Shown here piece after piece: positions 1 through 8,885 of a stretch of 64,000 nucleotides of DNA (within the stretch, counting starts at the first letter, position 1; every line of letters starts with the position of its first letter). The notes below the pieces were generated by a model that was given only the letters and a program-made list of their open reading frames with translations, was not told where the DNA came from and ran no database searches. Made by a program: the position numbers and the translations under genes. The stretch covers positions 1 to 64,000 of the forward strand of contig DKVI01000052.1 of the NCBI GenBank assembly GCA_002491115.1. The letters are read 5' to 3'. This DNA is from Lachnospiraceae bacterium UBA7182 (GTDB lineage: Bacteria > Bacillota > Clostridia > Lachnospirales > Lachnospiraceae).

Positions 1-2
1 TA

Positions 3-512
3 TTCAATATAGATGTACAAATTTATCGTCTGTTAATCTTCAGATATTTAACAGAAATTGCCTTTGGATGTTATATTTACATAAATAATAAAAAGATAAG
101 TAAGAGAAAGCTTTTATTTAGTTTAGCAATCGGTGGCTGCTATTTATTAATATATAGCTATTTTAAGGTTGAACCAAAGCTTTTTACATATTGGACTGAT
201 ACATCCATGATGGTAGCATTTTGGATATTTCCATTTCTGTATTTTATATTATTTTATGGAAAAAACTGGAAAATTAACGGAATAATTGGAGATACAGTAA
301 GCTTATGTGGTAAATCATCCTATCATATTTTTTGCACACAGATGATCTGGTTCACGATTGCTCCATTTTTCTATAAAATTATTTCATTTCAAATCTCAGC
401 ATGGTGTAAAACAGGTATCTCTGCCAGTATATGCTTTATATTTGGTATTTTCTTCTATATGTTAGATGATATTGTTCAAAAATTTATTTATGCAAAGATG
501 AAATTGATATAG
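3..512 (+). CDS. Membrane acyltransferase (acyltransferase 3 family), C-terminal part only
   Basis: The reading frame is open from the window edge and ends at TAG 510-512, giving about 169 residues with no start in view. Several hydrophobic membrane segments are present. The stretch around GKSSYHIFCTQM, followed by another membrane helix and a basic tail, resembles the C-terminus of acyltransferase 3 (OafA/WecH-type) proteins, which acylate surface sugars at the membrane. The segment is AT-rich like the next four genes, which also concern sugar acylation. Family assignment rests on the tail only, so an unrelated polytopic protein cannot be excluded. Confidence 0.6.
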   Translation, partial: FNIDVQIYRLLIFRYLTEIAFGCYIYINNKKISKRKLLFSLAIGGCYLLIYSYFKVEPKLFTYWTDTSMMVAFWIFPFLYFILFYGKNWKINGIIGDTVSLCGKSSYHIFCTQMIWFTIAPFFYKIISFQISAWCKTGISASICFIFGIFFYMLDDIVQKFIYAKMKLI

Positions 513-644
513 TTTGTGGTGATATAAATAAGCAGGTATTTGTCGTTTATATCGACTGCTGTACACCCAAGATATACATTTTCGATCATTCATGCTATGT
601 TTGTTGTAGAGGGCTTATTATATGAATCTGAACAGGGAGAATAT

Positions 645-1169
645 ATGAGGTATATAAATTTAATTTCTTATTTAATGAGAGTTGGAAAAAATGTAAAAAA
701 ATATATTTGTACCCAAAAAGTTAAAAAACAATGTATGACATACGGAAGCTATCTGAAAGTGAATAACTGGTCTACTGTAACAGGAAATACAATTATTAAA
801 GACCATGTTAATTTTAATGGTATGTCCATTCGCGGCAATGGAAAAGTTATTATCGGCAGCTATTTTCATTCGGGAGAGGATTGTCTGATGATAACACATA
901 ATCATAATTATGATACAGGAAATGCCATCCCTTATGACAGGACATATATCTATAAAGATATTATAATTGAAGACTTTGTGTGGATTGGCTCAAGAGTAAC
1001 GATTCTTCCGGGCGTACGGATTGGAGAGGGTGCTGTCATACAGGCGGGAAGTGTAGTATCATCCAATATTCCGCCCTGCGCAGTTGCAGGTGGCAATCCG
1101 GCGCGTGTTTTTAAGTATAGAGACATTGATCATTTTAAAAAATTAAAAGAAGAAGAAAAATTCTGCTGA
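645..1169 (+). CDS. Left-handed beta-helix (hexapeptide repeat) O-acetyltransferase
   Basis: A 174-residue soluble protein. The start is ATG 645, preceded by GGGAG about 5-9 bases upstream; an upstream in-frame TTG at 540 would add 35 residues with no ribosome site. Isoleucine/valine-rich hexapeptide repeats run from about residue 40 to 145. The HNHNY segment near 85-89 supplies the usual catalytic histidine, and the C-terminal end AGGNPARVFKYR is typical of the CatB/maltose acetyltransferase (LbH_MAT) group. It presumably acetylates a sugar or glycolipid using acetyl-CoA in the cytoplasm. Neighbours are an acyltransferase 3 fragment and an MBOAT gene. The exact acceptor cannot be read from sequence. 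Confidence 0.85.
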   Translation: MRYINLISYLMRVGKNVKKYICTQKVKKQCMTYGSYLKVNNWSTVTGNTIIKDHVNFNGMSIRGNGKVIIGSYFHSGEDCLMITHNHNYDTGNAIPYDRTYIYKDIIIEDFVWIGSRVTILPGVRIGEGAVIQAGSVVSSNIPPCAVAGGNPARVFKYRDIDHFKKLKEEEKFC

Positions 1170-1212
1170 TAAAAACCAGAATATAGTCTAAATGGTAGAT
1201 AAGAGGTTATTT

Positions 1213-2709
1213 ATGGTATTTAATTCTGTTGATTTTTTGATTTTTTTTCCTATAGTAGTAGTGTTTTACTATCTCTTTCCCCCAAAAGTCAAACAGTTAT
1301 GGCTTTTGATTGCCAGTTATTTTTTCTATATGTGTTGGAATGCCAAATATGCGCTTTTGATTCTTTTTTCCACAATCATAACTTATATAAGTGGTTTGCT
1401 GTTGGAACTGTTAAAAGAAAATAAATACGTGGAGAAAAAGAAGAATAGATATAGAAAGTTGGTTGTATTTTTCAGTTTTGGTCTAAATTTAGCGATATTG
1501 GTTTACTTTAAGTATTTTAATTTCATGTTAGACATGCTTAACAGGGTGTTCTCTTATATTCATATCCAATTGAATATTCCGGCATTTGATATTATACTGC
1601 CTGTAGGAATTTCTTTTTATACTTTTCAGGCGCTGAGCTATACAATGGACGTTTACAGGGATGAAATTTATGCTGAAAAGAATTTTTTTCGATATGCTTT
1701 GTTTGTATCCTTTTTTCCCCAATTGGTGGCTGGGCCTATTGAAAGGTCAAAAAATCTTTTAATCCAGCTGTCAACACCGCATAAATTCAATTTTGTAGCT
1801 GCACGAGATGGTTTTTTACTGATGTTGTGGGGATTTTTCCTGAAAATAGTTCTTGCTGACAGAATAGCAATCTTTGTGGATACTGTCTATGGTGATTATA
1901 CAGCTTATGCAGGATGGTATTTAATGATTGCTACAATGCTTTTTGCTGTTCAAATCTATTGCGACTTTTCAGGATACTCTGTAATTGCCATGGGGGCTGC
2001 TGAGATTCTGGGAATACGGCTAATGGAAAATTTTGATGCTCCGTATTATGCCAGATCAGTCGCTGATTTTTGGCGTAGGTGGCATATTTCTTTAACATCC
2101 TGGTTTAAAGATTACTTATACATACCCTTAGGGGGGAGCCGGAAAGGTAAATTGCGTAAATATTTAAATAAATTATTCGTCTTTTTTGTCAGTGGACTGT
2201 GGCATGGGGCGAGCTTTTCTTTTATAGTATGGGGTGGAATAAATGGTCTATACCAGATTATCGGAGAAATGCTGTTGCCGGTCCGAAATAAGATTATTAA
2301 AATGCTGCATTTGAACAGGGAATCATTAGGTCATAAACTGCTTTGCACAGGCATTACATTTTTCCTGATAGATTTCTCATGGATTTTTTTCAGGGCCAAC
2401 GGACTTAGGGAAGCAGTTGGAATTATTAAAAATATAGTTACAGTTAAAAACCCATGGATTTTATTTGACGGATCACTATACGAGTGTGGGTTGGACAGTA
2501 AAAATTTTTGTCTCATGATTATTTGTCTTTGTATTCTTTTTTTTGCTGATTATTGCAAATACAAGGATATAAAAATACGAGAAATCATTATTAAACAAGA
2601 TTATTGGTTCAGATGGATGACAATTGTACTTTCAGTCTGTATGATTCTTGTTTTTGGCATATGGGGAGCAGGATATGACGCTGCAAGTTTTATTTATTTT
2701 CAATTTTAG
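1213..2709 (+). CDS. MBOAT family membrane-bound O-acyltransferase (AlgI/DltB-like)
   Basis: A 498-residue polytopic protein. ATG 1213 is chosen because AAGAGG lies at 1201-1206; an in-frame ATG at 1192 lacks a good ribosome site. The N-terminus (VFNSVDFLIFFPIV) is the classic AlgI-type start. The MBOAT signature includes a DFWRRWHISLTSWF block near residue 280 and the invariant histidine in SGLWHGASF (His331). These proteins pass acyl, usually acetyl, groups across the membrane to a surface polymer, as AlgI does for alginate and DltB for teichoic acid. The SGNH-type partner follows after 11 bases, which matches the usual MBOAT-SGNH pairing. Confidence 0.93.
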   Translation: MVFNSVDFLIFFPIVVVFYYLFPPKVKQLWLLIASYFFYMCWNAKYALLILFSTIITYISGLLLELLKENKYVEKKKNRYRKLVVFFSFGLNLAILVYFKYFNFMLDMLNRVFSYIHIQLNIPAFDIILPVGISFYTFQALSYTMDVYRDEIYAEKNFFRYALFVSFFPQLVAGPIERSKNLLIQLSTPHKFNFVAARDGFLLMLWGFFLKIVLADRIAIFVDTVYGDYTAYAGWYLMIATMLFAVQIYCDFSGYSVIAMGAAEILGIRLMENFDAPYYARSVADFWRRWHISLTSWFKDYLYIPLGGSRKGKLRKYLNKLFVFFVSGLWHGASFSFIVWGGINGLYQIIGEMLLPVRNKIIKMLHLNRESLGHKLLCTGITFFLIDFSWIFFRANGLREAVGIIKNIVTVKNPWILFDGSLYECGLDSKNFCLMIICLCILFFADYCKYKDIKIREIIIKQDYWFRWMTIVLSVCMILVFGIWGAGYDAASFIYFQF

Positions 2710-2720
2710 GGGTAGATGTA

Positions 2721-4151
2721 ATGGATAAAAAGCAGACCGGTAAAATAATTGTGAGCTGTATTGTGACGCTGTTTTTGCTATTTATTTCTCTTTTGTATTT
2801 AAATAATCTGATGATACGAAAGGACAGTGAGCAGAAGTTTCATGAGTTTTATGTGCAGGAAGAAAACTTTGATGTTCTTTTTTTTGGTTCAAGCCATATG
2901 TATAATGGCATATCTCCGATGGATCTATGGAAAGAATATGGAATTGTATCCTATAATCTTGCAAGTTCCGGGTGTAAGATTACAGCCAGTTACTGGGTGC
3001 TGAAAAATGCATTAAGATATTCTATACCTAAGCTGGTGGTGATTGATTGCGCGTATTTATCGGATACAAAAGTAAATCAAAACGCCAATTATAATCATCG
3101 CATATTTGATTCAATGCCGTTGGATCGTATGAAATTAGAAGCAATCGGAGATCTGTATAATGGATTTAAAGACAGGATGAGTTTTATATGTCCATTTACA
3201 CTTTATCATGAGCGGTGGAGTGAGCTTGAAAAAAAAGATTTTGAAATACAGTACTATACAGGAAGAATGGGATTTGACCCACAAACCACTGTAACGGAGA
3301 TAACGTTACCTCCTCTTGTCAGTTCATCAGTAAAAGATGTTAATAATGTGAGTACAGAATATCTTAAAAAAATGATAGAAGAATGCCATATGAATGGAAT
3401 AGATGTTCTGTTGACATTTATCCCATTTAATGAAAATGAAGATTCACAAAATCATGCAGCATATATCCAGAAAATTGCCGATGAGTATGATGTTCATTAT
3501 CTGGCTCCGGATTATTTGTTAAAAGCTGTTAATGTTAAGACAGACTTTGCAAACAGTCAAGAAGATAATTCACATTTAAACTTTTCTGGTGCGCATAAAA
3601 TGTCAGATTATATTGGAGAGTATATTGTTAAGCATTATGATATTCCGGATCAGAGGAATAATCCTGTCTACGATGACTGGAATGAATATTATGACCAATA
3701 TGTTAATTATATACTTTCTTTAATTAAATCCCAGGATATGCTTGATGCATATTTAATGACGATAGCTGATAAAAATTTTAATATAATTATAGATATAAAT
3801 GATTTGGATATTTGGAATAATAGAAATTATGTTAATCTTATTGAGAACTTAGGCGTTGATATGTCTGAGGTTTCGGATGCCACAGATTTTATTGTGATTA
3901 AAGAGCAGGGAGAAAAGGTATATTGTTTTGAAAATTTTCATAAATCAGAAGATCAGGTATATACGGAAATAGGTACATTTTGTCTGAAAAATGAGAAAAC
4001 GGAAATGACGGGCAGCGCTTATAAAGTGTATTTGGATGATACTGTATATTATGATGTCCCTCTTGAAGAAAGTATTGAATCGAATGTGCGTATTTATCTG
4101 ATGGATAAGGACACGGCAGAAATTGTAGATGACGCAAGATTTCTTTTATAA
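2721..4151 (+). CDS. SGNH-hydrolase-like membrane-anchored protein, probable MBOAT partner
   Basis: A 476-residue protein with one N-terminal membrane anchor (about 8-30) and the rest outside the cell. The SGNH block I equivalent is FGSSHMY (residues 55-61), with GSS replacing GDS as in DltD/AlgX-like acyl-transfer proteins. A C-terminal Asp-x-x-His pair occurs in DNSHLN (D282, H285), followed by a helix. Together with the preceding MBOAT gene it probably forms an O-acylation machine in which the MBOAT protein exports the acyl group and this one transfers it to the glycan. The last 130 residues after the catalytic His form an extra domain that I do not recognise. Confidence 0.8.
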   Translation: MDKKQTGKIIVSCIVTLFLLFISLLYLNNLMIRKDSEQKFHEFYVQEENFDVLFFGSSHMYNGISPMDLWKEYGIVSYNLASSGCKITASYWVLKNALRYSIPKLVVIDCAYLSDTKVNQNANYNHRIFDSMPLDRMKLEAIGDLYNGFKDRMSFICPFTLYHERWSELEKKDFEIQYYTGRMGFDPQTTVTEITLPPLVSSSVKDVNNVSTEYLKKMIEECHMNGIDVLLTFIPFNENEDSQNHAAYIQKIADEYDVHYLAPDYLLKAVNVKTDFANSQEDNSHLNFSGAHKMSDYIGEYIVKHYDIPDQRNNPVYDDWNEYYDQYVNYILSLIKSQDMLDAYLMTIADKNFNIIIDINDLDIWNNRNYVNLIENLGVDMSEVSDATDFIVIKEQGEKVYCFENFHKSEDQVYTEIGTFCLKNEKTEMTGSAYKVYLDDTVYYDVPLEESIESNVRIYLMDKDTAEIVDDARFLL

Positions 4152-4186
4152 ATCTGTGTGTTTTTCTGTTGCTGACTGATTTATAT

Positions 4187-4211
4187 CTGCATTCAGATGC
4201 AGTTTTTACTT
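4187..4211 (+). terminator. Possible intrinsic terminator after the MBOAT/SGNH unit
   Basis: The hairpin CTGCAT / ATGCAG has a TCAG loop (4187-4202) and is followed directly by TTTTTACTT. It lies 36 bases after the stop of the SGNH gene. The stem is only 6 bp, so termination may be partial and the next gene may still be co-transcribed. Confidence 0.4.
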
Positions 4212-4248
4212 ATTGTCTAACAGGATGCCAGGAAAGGAGTAAAAAATA

Positions 4249-5670
4249 TTGACATTTATAAGAAAACATCTGTATGTCAAAAATAACTTGAAATGGTTTT
4301 CAGCAGGAATTATATTGATGCTGTCCGCGTTTTTTTTACCTGTAAAGCTGGTTCCGGATTCTAACAGCTTTATTTATGCAAGAAGATCCAGAGCTGTTTT
4401 ATATCCCTGCTTTTTACGTCTGTTTCAATCTGTTTTTGGTGAAGATCTTTATCTTCGCATGGTTGTAATTGTTCAAAACCTGTTATTTGTTTTTGCGGCG
4501 GCAGTATTTATAGAATTTATATGCAGAAGATTTGCTCATACTGCATGTACTAAAATAATTCTTTATTTTTTTTGCTCCTGTATCTATATAATTCCATCGC
4601 TTATGAGCAAAACTGGTATGCTGAATATTATCTGGTCAGAAGGAGTATCTATTTCGCTCTATCTTTTATTCATTAAATATTTATTTGAGTATATTCTTGA
4701 ACAGGATAATAAAAGTCTGCAAATGACATTTTTATATGCTCTCATTTGTGCTTTGGTCAGAAAACAGATGCTGCTTCTTATGCCATGTGTGTTTTTGATT
4801 ACTGTAATTGTAAACAGATATGCGAAAAGAAAAATTTTATATTCATTACTGCTTACTGTCTTAAGCGGAGGAATTTTTGTAGTAAGCGGTACTTTGTACA
4901 ATTCTCTTATATGTTCAAATAAGGACAATATTGATGCTTATGATTGTAACAAATTGGCGAATATTATGTATTTTTCACAGGAAAAAGATATTGGTGATTT
5001 AGATGATGACTGCCAGATTTTATTTCAGTCTATTTATGAAGAAATGGAAAAAGAAGATGCTCTATACTACAAAGTAAAAGACAGATTGTCCTGGTATGGC
5101 ATTGGAAAGCATAAAGGAGAATATTATGATATCATTACTTATGATATGATACTGGGGCGTGTGCTGCCTGAATATTATATATATTACGAAGAAAAATATC
5201 ATTTGGATGAAAGAGCGCAGACGGAACAGCTGGTTAGGCAGAATCTTAAAACTTTGGAAAAAGTTTTATTCAAAAAACATTTACGTGAGTTTGTTTTTGT
5301 TTATTGCATATGGACCGTTACAGGGTTTTTAGAAACGATTGTACCTGCCACACAAGCATATACAGCCTTATTTCCGGAATATATCCATTTTTTTCAGATA
5401 TCTTTGCCGGTTTCTGCAATATTTGTGCTTATAGCGTCTGCTTTATATACAGTTTATATTCTTTTTACTATAATGACTATAAAAAGAAGACGGGAATGCG
5501 GCAGCATTGGGATCACTATTTTATTATTAACAGCTGCCAATGCAGCCGCGACTTCTCTTTTCATCATGCCATTACACAGATATTTGCTGTATAATTCTAT
5601 GCTGTTTTACATGTTTTTGTTTATTATGTTTAAAGATTTAACATCAGGACTTTCACTCACAAGGCAGTGA
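4249..5670 (+). CDS. Polytopic membrane protein of unknown function in glycan locus
   Basis: A 473-residue protein starting at TTG 4249, supported by GGAAAGGAG at 4231-4239; no in-frame ATG has a comparable ribosome site. Around ten hydrophobic segments are separated by a hydrophilic loop of about 120 residues (roughly 225-350) containing several acidic and tyrosine-rich stretches, followed by more membrane helices. This layout (membrane helices with one large external loop) is seen in GT-C glycosyltransferases and in Wzy-type polymerases, but no catalytic motif is recognised. It is the last gene of the AT-rich acylation region. Function unknown. Confidence 0.6.
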   Translation: MTFIRKHLYVKNNLKWFSAGIILMLSAFFLPVKLVPDSNSFIYARRSRAVLYPCFLRLFQSVFGEDLYLRMVVIVQNLLFVFAAAVFIEFICRRFAHTACTKIILYFFCSCIYIIPSLMSKTGMLNIIWSEGVSISLYLLFIKYLFEYILEQDNKSLQMTFLYALICALVRKQMLLLMPCVFLITVIVNRYAKRKILYSLLLTVLSGGIFVVSGTLYNSLICSNKDNIDAYDCNKLANIMYFSQEKDIGDLDDDCQILFQSIYEEMEKEDALYYKVKDRLSWYGIGKHKGEYYDIITYDMILGRVLPEYYIYYEEKYHLDERAQTEQLVRQNLKTLEKVLFKKHLREFVFVYCIWTVTGFLETIVPATQAYTALFPEYIHFFQISLPVSAIFVLIASALYTVYILFTIMTIKRRRECGSIGITILLLTAANAAATSLFIMPLHRYLLYNSMLFYMFLFIMFKDLTSGLSLTRQ

Positions 5671-5672
5671 AA

Positions 5673-5820
5673 TTGAATGATTTAACTTTTACAGATAAAG
5701 GTTTTGAAACACCGCCCCGGATATTCGAGGCGGATTGACGAAGAGAATCGGTTAGTATATGATATTGATGAATTGCGGAATATCAAAATCATATCATGCA
5801 GAGGGTATTATGATGATTAA
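5673..5820 (+). pseudogene. Decayed copy of YoeB-type toxin gene
   Basis: This sequence aligns without gaps to the intact yoeB at 10922-11185 except for one internal 116-base deletion: 5676-5706 matches 10925-10955 and 5707-5820 matches 11072-11185 (9 mismatches in the last 114 bases, counted by eye). The deletion joins two TTG trinucleotides and shifts the frame, so translation stops at TGA after about 21 codons. The ATG start corresponds to TTG here, and no antitoxin gene remains upstream. Its terminal TAA overlaps the stop codon of the convergent amidohydrolase gene. It cannot make a working toxin. Confidence 0.9.
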
Positions 5821-7433
5821 AGAATGGAAAAAACTGTTTTCCCATCTTTAATTGTTTCAAGCACTTTGACTTCTCTGATCTTCATCGCTTCTGTTTCCAT
5901 TGGCGACTGATCCAAGATGACCAGGTCGGCCCGTTTGCCGACTTCGATCGTGCCTTTGGAATCTTCTTCAAAATATTCATAGGCTGCCTCTATAGTAACC
6001 GCCCGGAGCGCGTCATATACAGGAATTTTCTGGTCGGCACCGATCAAATCTTTGCTGCGGCTGATTCTGTTCACTGCGCACCAGACGGAATGAAGCATAT
6101 CCGGTTTCGTCACAGGGGTATCCTGATGGAAATTCACATGGATACCTCTTGTGAGCGCATCTTTTACAGGACTGATATGATTTCCGCGTTTTTCACCGAA
6201 ATTTTTCTTATGCACATCGCCCCAATACCATACATGGCCTACAAAAACAGAGGCGATCATATGTAGCCGCGCCATTCGGTCCAGCTGGTCGTTACGCACT
6301 GTCTGGCAGTGGATCATGACAGGGCGCAAATCATCCTTGACTTGGGCTGCCTCTAATGCTTTTTCATATGCATTTAAAAACTGTTCACTGGCGGCATCAC
6401 CGTTGCAGTGAGCCAGAATCTGACGGTGCTCAGATACCGCGCACTGCACATATTTTTCCACTTCCGCATCTTCCATCCAGGGATAACCGCAATAACCTTC
6501 GTCTCCGCCCAGATAGGGTTCGGACATCCAGGCGGAACGCCCTTGGGGCGAGCCGTCAAGAACCAGTTTGTATCCTCCGATCTTTACATGATCTTTATAA
6601 CCCTTACACAACTGAAGGTTTTCGGATACGATTTTCTGACCGCCGGCAGGCAGCAGCGGATAAGCCACCACATCCATCACCAGCCTGTGTGTGTCGGCCA
6701 TCTGTTTGAGCATTTGTAAATCCTGTGCGGTAGAAGCGCCGTCCTGTGCGGTCGTAACGCCGTTTTCCAGATATATTTTCTGCATTTGATCCATCATTTT
6801 TACAGGATCTGCTTTGATCATCGGTGCAATCGCTGTCTGGACCATCTGCATGCCTGCTTCTTCCAGATAACCGCTTGGTTCCATGCTGCCAGGCAGCCTG
6901 CCTATGACGCCCCCGGCCGGATCAGGCGTAGACGCCGTAATTTGCGCCAAAGCAAGAGCCGCACTGTTGGCGCAGGCTAAATGTGCCGATATATGAAGGA
7001 TAAGTATGGGAATTTTTGTGCTGACCTGATCCAGGATGCGTTTGTCAGGCTGCCCACCCTCCTTTAGAAAATTATGGTCATAACCGAATCCCAGTACGAC
7101 CTGATTTTCTTTCATATTTTCTTTTTTCATATAGACTTTTAACGTATGAATAATATCCTCATAAGATTCACAGGCTGACAGATCCGCGCATAAAGCCATC
7201 TGCCCATTCATGACAAAATGGCTGTGGGCATCGATAAAAGCCGGCATCAGACATTTGCCTTCCAGATCATATTTAGCAGCGCCTGGCGCCATTTCTAAAA
7301 GCTTCCGGATGTCACCGACTCCGGCAATGATCCCGTCTTTAACCAGGACAGCCTCGGGTGCCTGTTCAACGGCCTCCTGACCGCTTTTATGGTGCATCGT
7401 CAATATTTTACCATTATAATAGATTTTTTCCAT
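5817..7433 (-). CDS. Amidohydrolase family 3 metallo-hydrolase (YtcJ-like)
   Basis: A 538-residue cytoplasmic protein. The N-terminal beta-sandwich strand pattern and the metal-binding H-x-H in DAHSHF (His70, His72) are followed by a TIM-barrel with further candidate ligands in ILAHCNGD and IHCQTV and an Asp in HQDTP. The composite C-terminal beta domain ends with GKRADLVILD and V-x-DGKTVF, typical of Amidohydro_3/YtcJ. Substrates of this family are poorly defined and may be N-acyl amino acids or other amides. It starts 16 bases after the transporter stop, with a good site (GGAGACAGGAAA), so the two are surely co-transcribed and may act in uptake and hydrolysis of one compound. Confidence 0.88.
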   Translation of the reverse strand: MEKIYYNGKILTMHHKSGQEAVEQAPEAVLVKDGIIAGVGDIRKLLEMAPGAAKYDLEGKCLMPAFIDAHSHFVMNGQMALCADLSACESYEDIIHTLKVYMKKENMKENQVVLGFGYDHNFLKEGGQPDKRILDQVSTKIPILILHISAHLACANSAALALAQITASTPDPAGGVIGRLPGSMEPSGYLEEAGMQMVQTAIAPMIKADPVKMMDQMQKIYLENGVTTAQDGASTAQDLQMLKQMADTHRLVMDVVAYPLLPAGGQKIVSENLQLCKGYKDHVKIGGYKLVLDGSPQGRSAWMSEPYLGGDEGYCGYPWMEDAEVEKYVQCAVSEHRQILAHCNGDAASEQFLNAYEKALEAAQVKDDLRPVMIHCQTVRNDQLDRMARLHMIASVFVGHVWYWGDVHKKNFGEKRGNHISPVKDALTRGIHVNFHQDTPVTKPDMLHSVWCAVNRISRSKDLIGADQKIPVYDALRAVTIEAAYEYFEEDSKGTIEVGKRADLVILDQSPMETEAMKIREVKVLETIKDGKTVFSIL

Positions 7434-7448
7434 TTTCCTGTCTCCTGT

Positions 7449-8798
7449 CTATTTCCAGTTAAAAGATTTCTTTCCCCATAAACGGCATATTTTTAGCAGA
7501 ACAAGATATGCGACTGCGCACAGGGCCAGCCCGCCCAGCGTAATATGCAGGTCAAGACTGCCGGAGGCGTAAGCCAGAATCAAAAGGTATACAGGAGTGC
7601 TGGCCAGCATGACCAGATTACATGCACCTAATTCAATACCTGTAGATGTTCTGAATTCCGGATCAACAATACGGACTAAAGTGATACCACTGGGAACCGT
7701 TCCTGTACACATTCCATACATACCAAGTGTTCTCTCAAAATCGTTGCCTCCGCCAAACCTTTGTCCGAAATAGAAGCAGACGATAAAAGTAACGGCTGTC
7801 ATACATACCGCAACTGCCAGAATCGGTACAAGCCATGTGCGGATGATCGTGACAGATACGGACATAAATGCGCATACTACAAGATAGTCTGCCGTCCATC
7901 CTGTAATTTTATTCTGAAGTGTATTATCCAGAAGAAAACTCAAGTTTAATTTTTTCATAACAAATTTAACGATGTAGGCCGCGTACATACCATTCATAAA
8001 CATCATCCCGCTCATGGATGCGCCAAAAAACCCGGGTAAAAATGAAAATATATTTGCAATCCCCACAGCCAATATATAGCACAGGCCGATCACGGCGAGA
8101 TGAAATGCCAGCGTCTCAATATTGCTGTTGCAGGTGGTATCTTTTATCGCAGTATCTGTTTGTTCTCTTTCGTTAAAATAACCTTTTAAGACTGCATCAT
8201 CGATTTTCCGGCAGTTTTTTGCAATCCCGCGTTTCATACCTGCTTTTGCCGCAGGAATTCCCATAAGAAAAGCGGCCACAAAACCGATCGCAGAGAGGGC
8301 GATTGCCACCATGGCCGCATGTTCCCACCCATATTGCTCAAAAATTATGCCATAAGATGCGGACTGCCCGGGTCCCTGACAGAAGGCGAACTGGATCAGC
8401 ATTCCATAAATGCCGTCCATATTTACACGCTGTCCCAGAAGGCAGACAATCCCAAAGGAAAGCAGTGGGGTCAACGCATATAAAAAACACCAGACAAGAC
8501 CCATGCCAACTGCCCCTTTAAAGGTGTTTTTAGCACGGTTACCTTCAGAAGTGCCGGTCAAACTGATCGAGATAAATGAAACAGTAAACAAATGATTGAC
8601 AATGGCAGTAAACATATCAGTGTCCGTGCCTGTACTGACATGAATACCATCCATGATATTCATAAAAAAAATTCCCAAAATACCGGCGATTACACTTGCC
8701 GGAACAAGCATATTTTTTAAAACAGTAATTTTGGCACGTAAGAATACTCCAATCAGAAGCATAATACTTGCCCAGCCGAAAGCCATCATAAAATTCAT
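7449..8798 (-). CDS. GltS-like sodium/glutamate symporter family transporter
   Basis: A 449-residue integral membrane protein with about 10-12 helices in two halves. The motifs CQGPGQSASYG (first half) and GMCTGTVPSG (second half) correspond to the paired re-entrant loops of the ESS (GltS) family. ATG 8798 has a GGAGG site upstream on the minus strand. It is followed by an amidohydrolase gene and preceded by an HTH regulator on the same strand, suggesting a small catabolic unit for an amino acid derivative. Substrate specificity cannot be read; glutamate is only the family default. Confidence 0.78.
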   Translation of the reverse strand: MNFMMAFGWASIMLLIGVFLRAKITVLKNMLVPASVIAGILGIFFMNIMDGIHVSTGTDTDMFTAIVNHLFTVSFISISLTGTSEGNRAKNTFKGAVGMGLVWCFLYALTPLLSFGIVCLLGQRVNMDGIYGMLIQFAFCQGPGQSASYGIIFEQYGWEHAAMVAIALSAIGFVAAFLMGIPAAKAGMKRGIAKNCRKIDDAVLKGYFNEREQTDTAIKDTTCNSNIETLAFHLAVIGLCYILAVGIANIFSFLPGFFGASMSGMMFMNGMYAAYIVKFVMKKLNLSFLLDNTLQNKITGWTADYLVVCAFMSVSVTIIRTWLVPILAVAVCMTAVTFIVCFYFGQRFGGGNDFERTLGMYGMCTGTVPSGITLVRIVDPEFRTSTGIELGACNLVMLASTPVYLLILAYASGSLDLHITLGGLALCAVAYLVLLKICRLWGKKSFNWK

Positions 8799-8806
8799 AT
8801 CCCATA

Positions 8807-8861
8807 CCTCCGTTCACGATAAATGAAGTATACACGGATAGGCTGTTTGACACAACGGAGG
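8807..8861 (-). repeat. Inverted repeat able to sequester the gltS-like ribosome site
   Basis: On the plus strand CCTCCGTT (8807-8814) and AACGGAGG (8854-8861) are perfect 8-bp inverted repeats 39 bases apart. Read on the minus strand, the downstream arm contains the Shine-Dalgarno sequence of the transporter gene and the upstream arm is an anti-Shine-Dalgarno. The candidate transporter promoter lies between the arms, so only a read-through transcript from the HTH gene would fold this way. Confidence 0.4.
8827..8855 (-). promoter_or_regulatory. Candidate promoter for the transporter-amidohydrolase unit
   Basis: The minus strand reads TTGTGT - 17 bases - TATACT. The -10 element matches 5 of 6 consensus positions; the -35 is weak (3 of 6). 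It lies about 30 bases upstream of the start at 8798. A weak -35 would fit an activator-dependent promoter, and the HTH gene next door is the obvious candidate activator, but this is inference. Confidence 0.35.
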
Positions 8862-8885
8862 AAAGTTGACAAAAATTGATTCAAA

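Noticed and set aside
540..644. 35-residue N-terminal extension of the hexapeptide acetyltransferase from a TTG
   Set aside because: No ribosome site at the TTG, the extension is not like the family N-terminus, and GGGAG precedes ATG 645.
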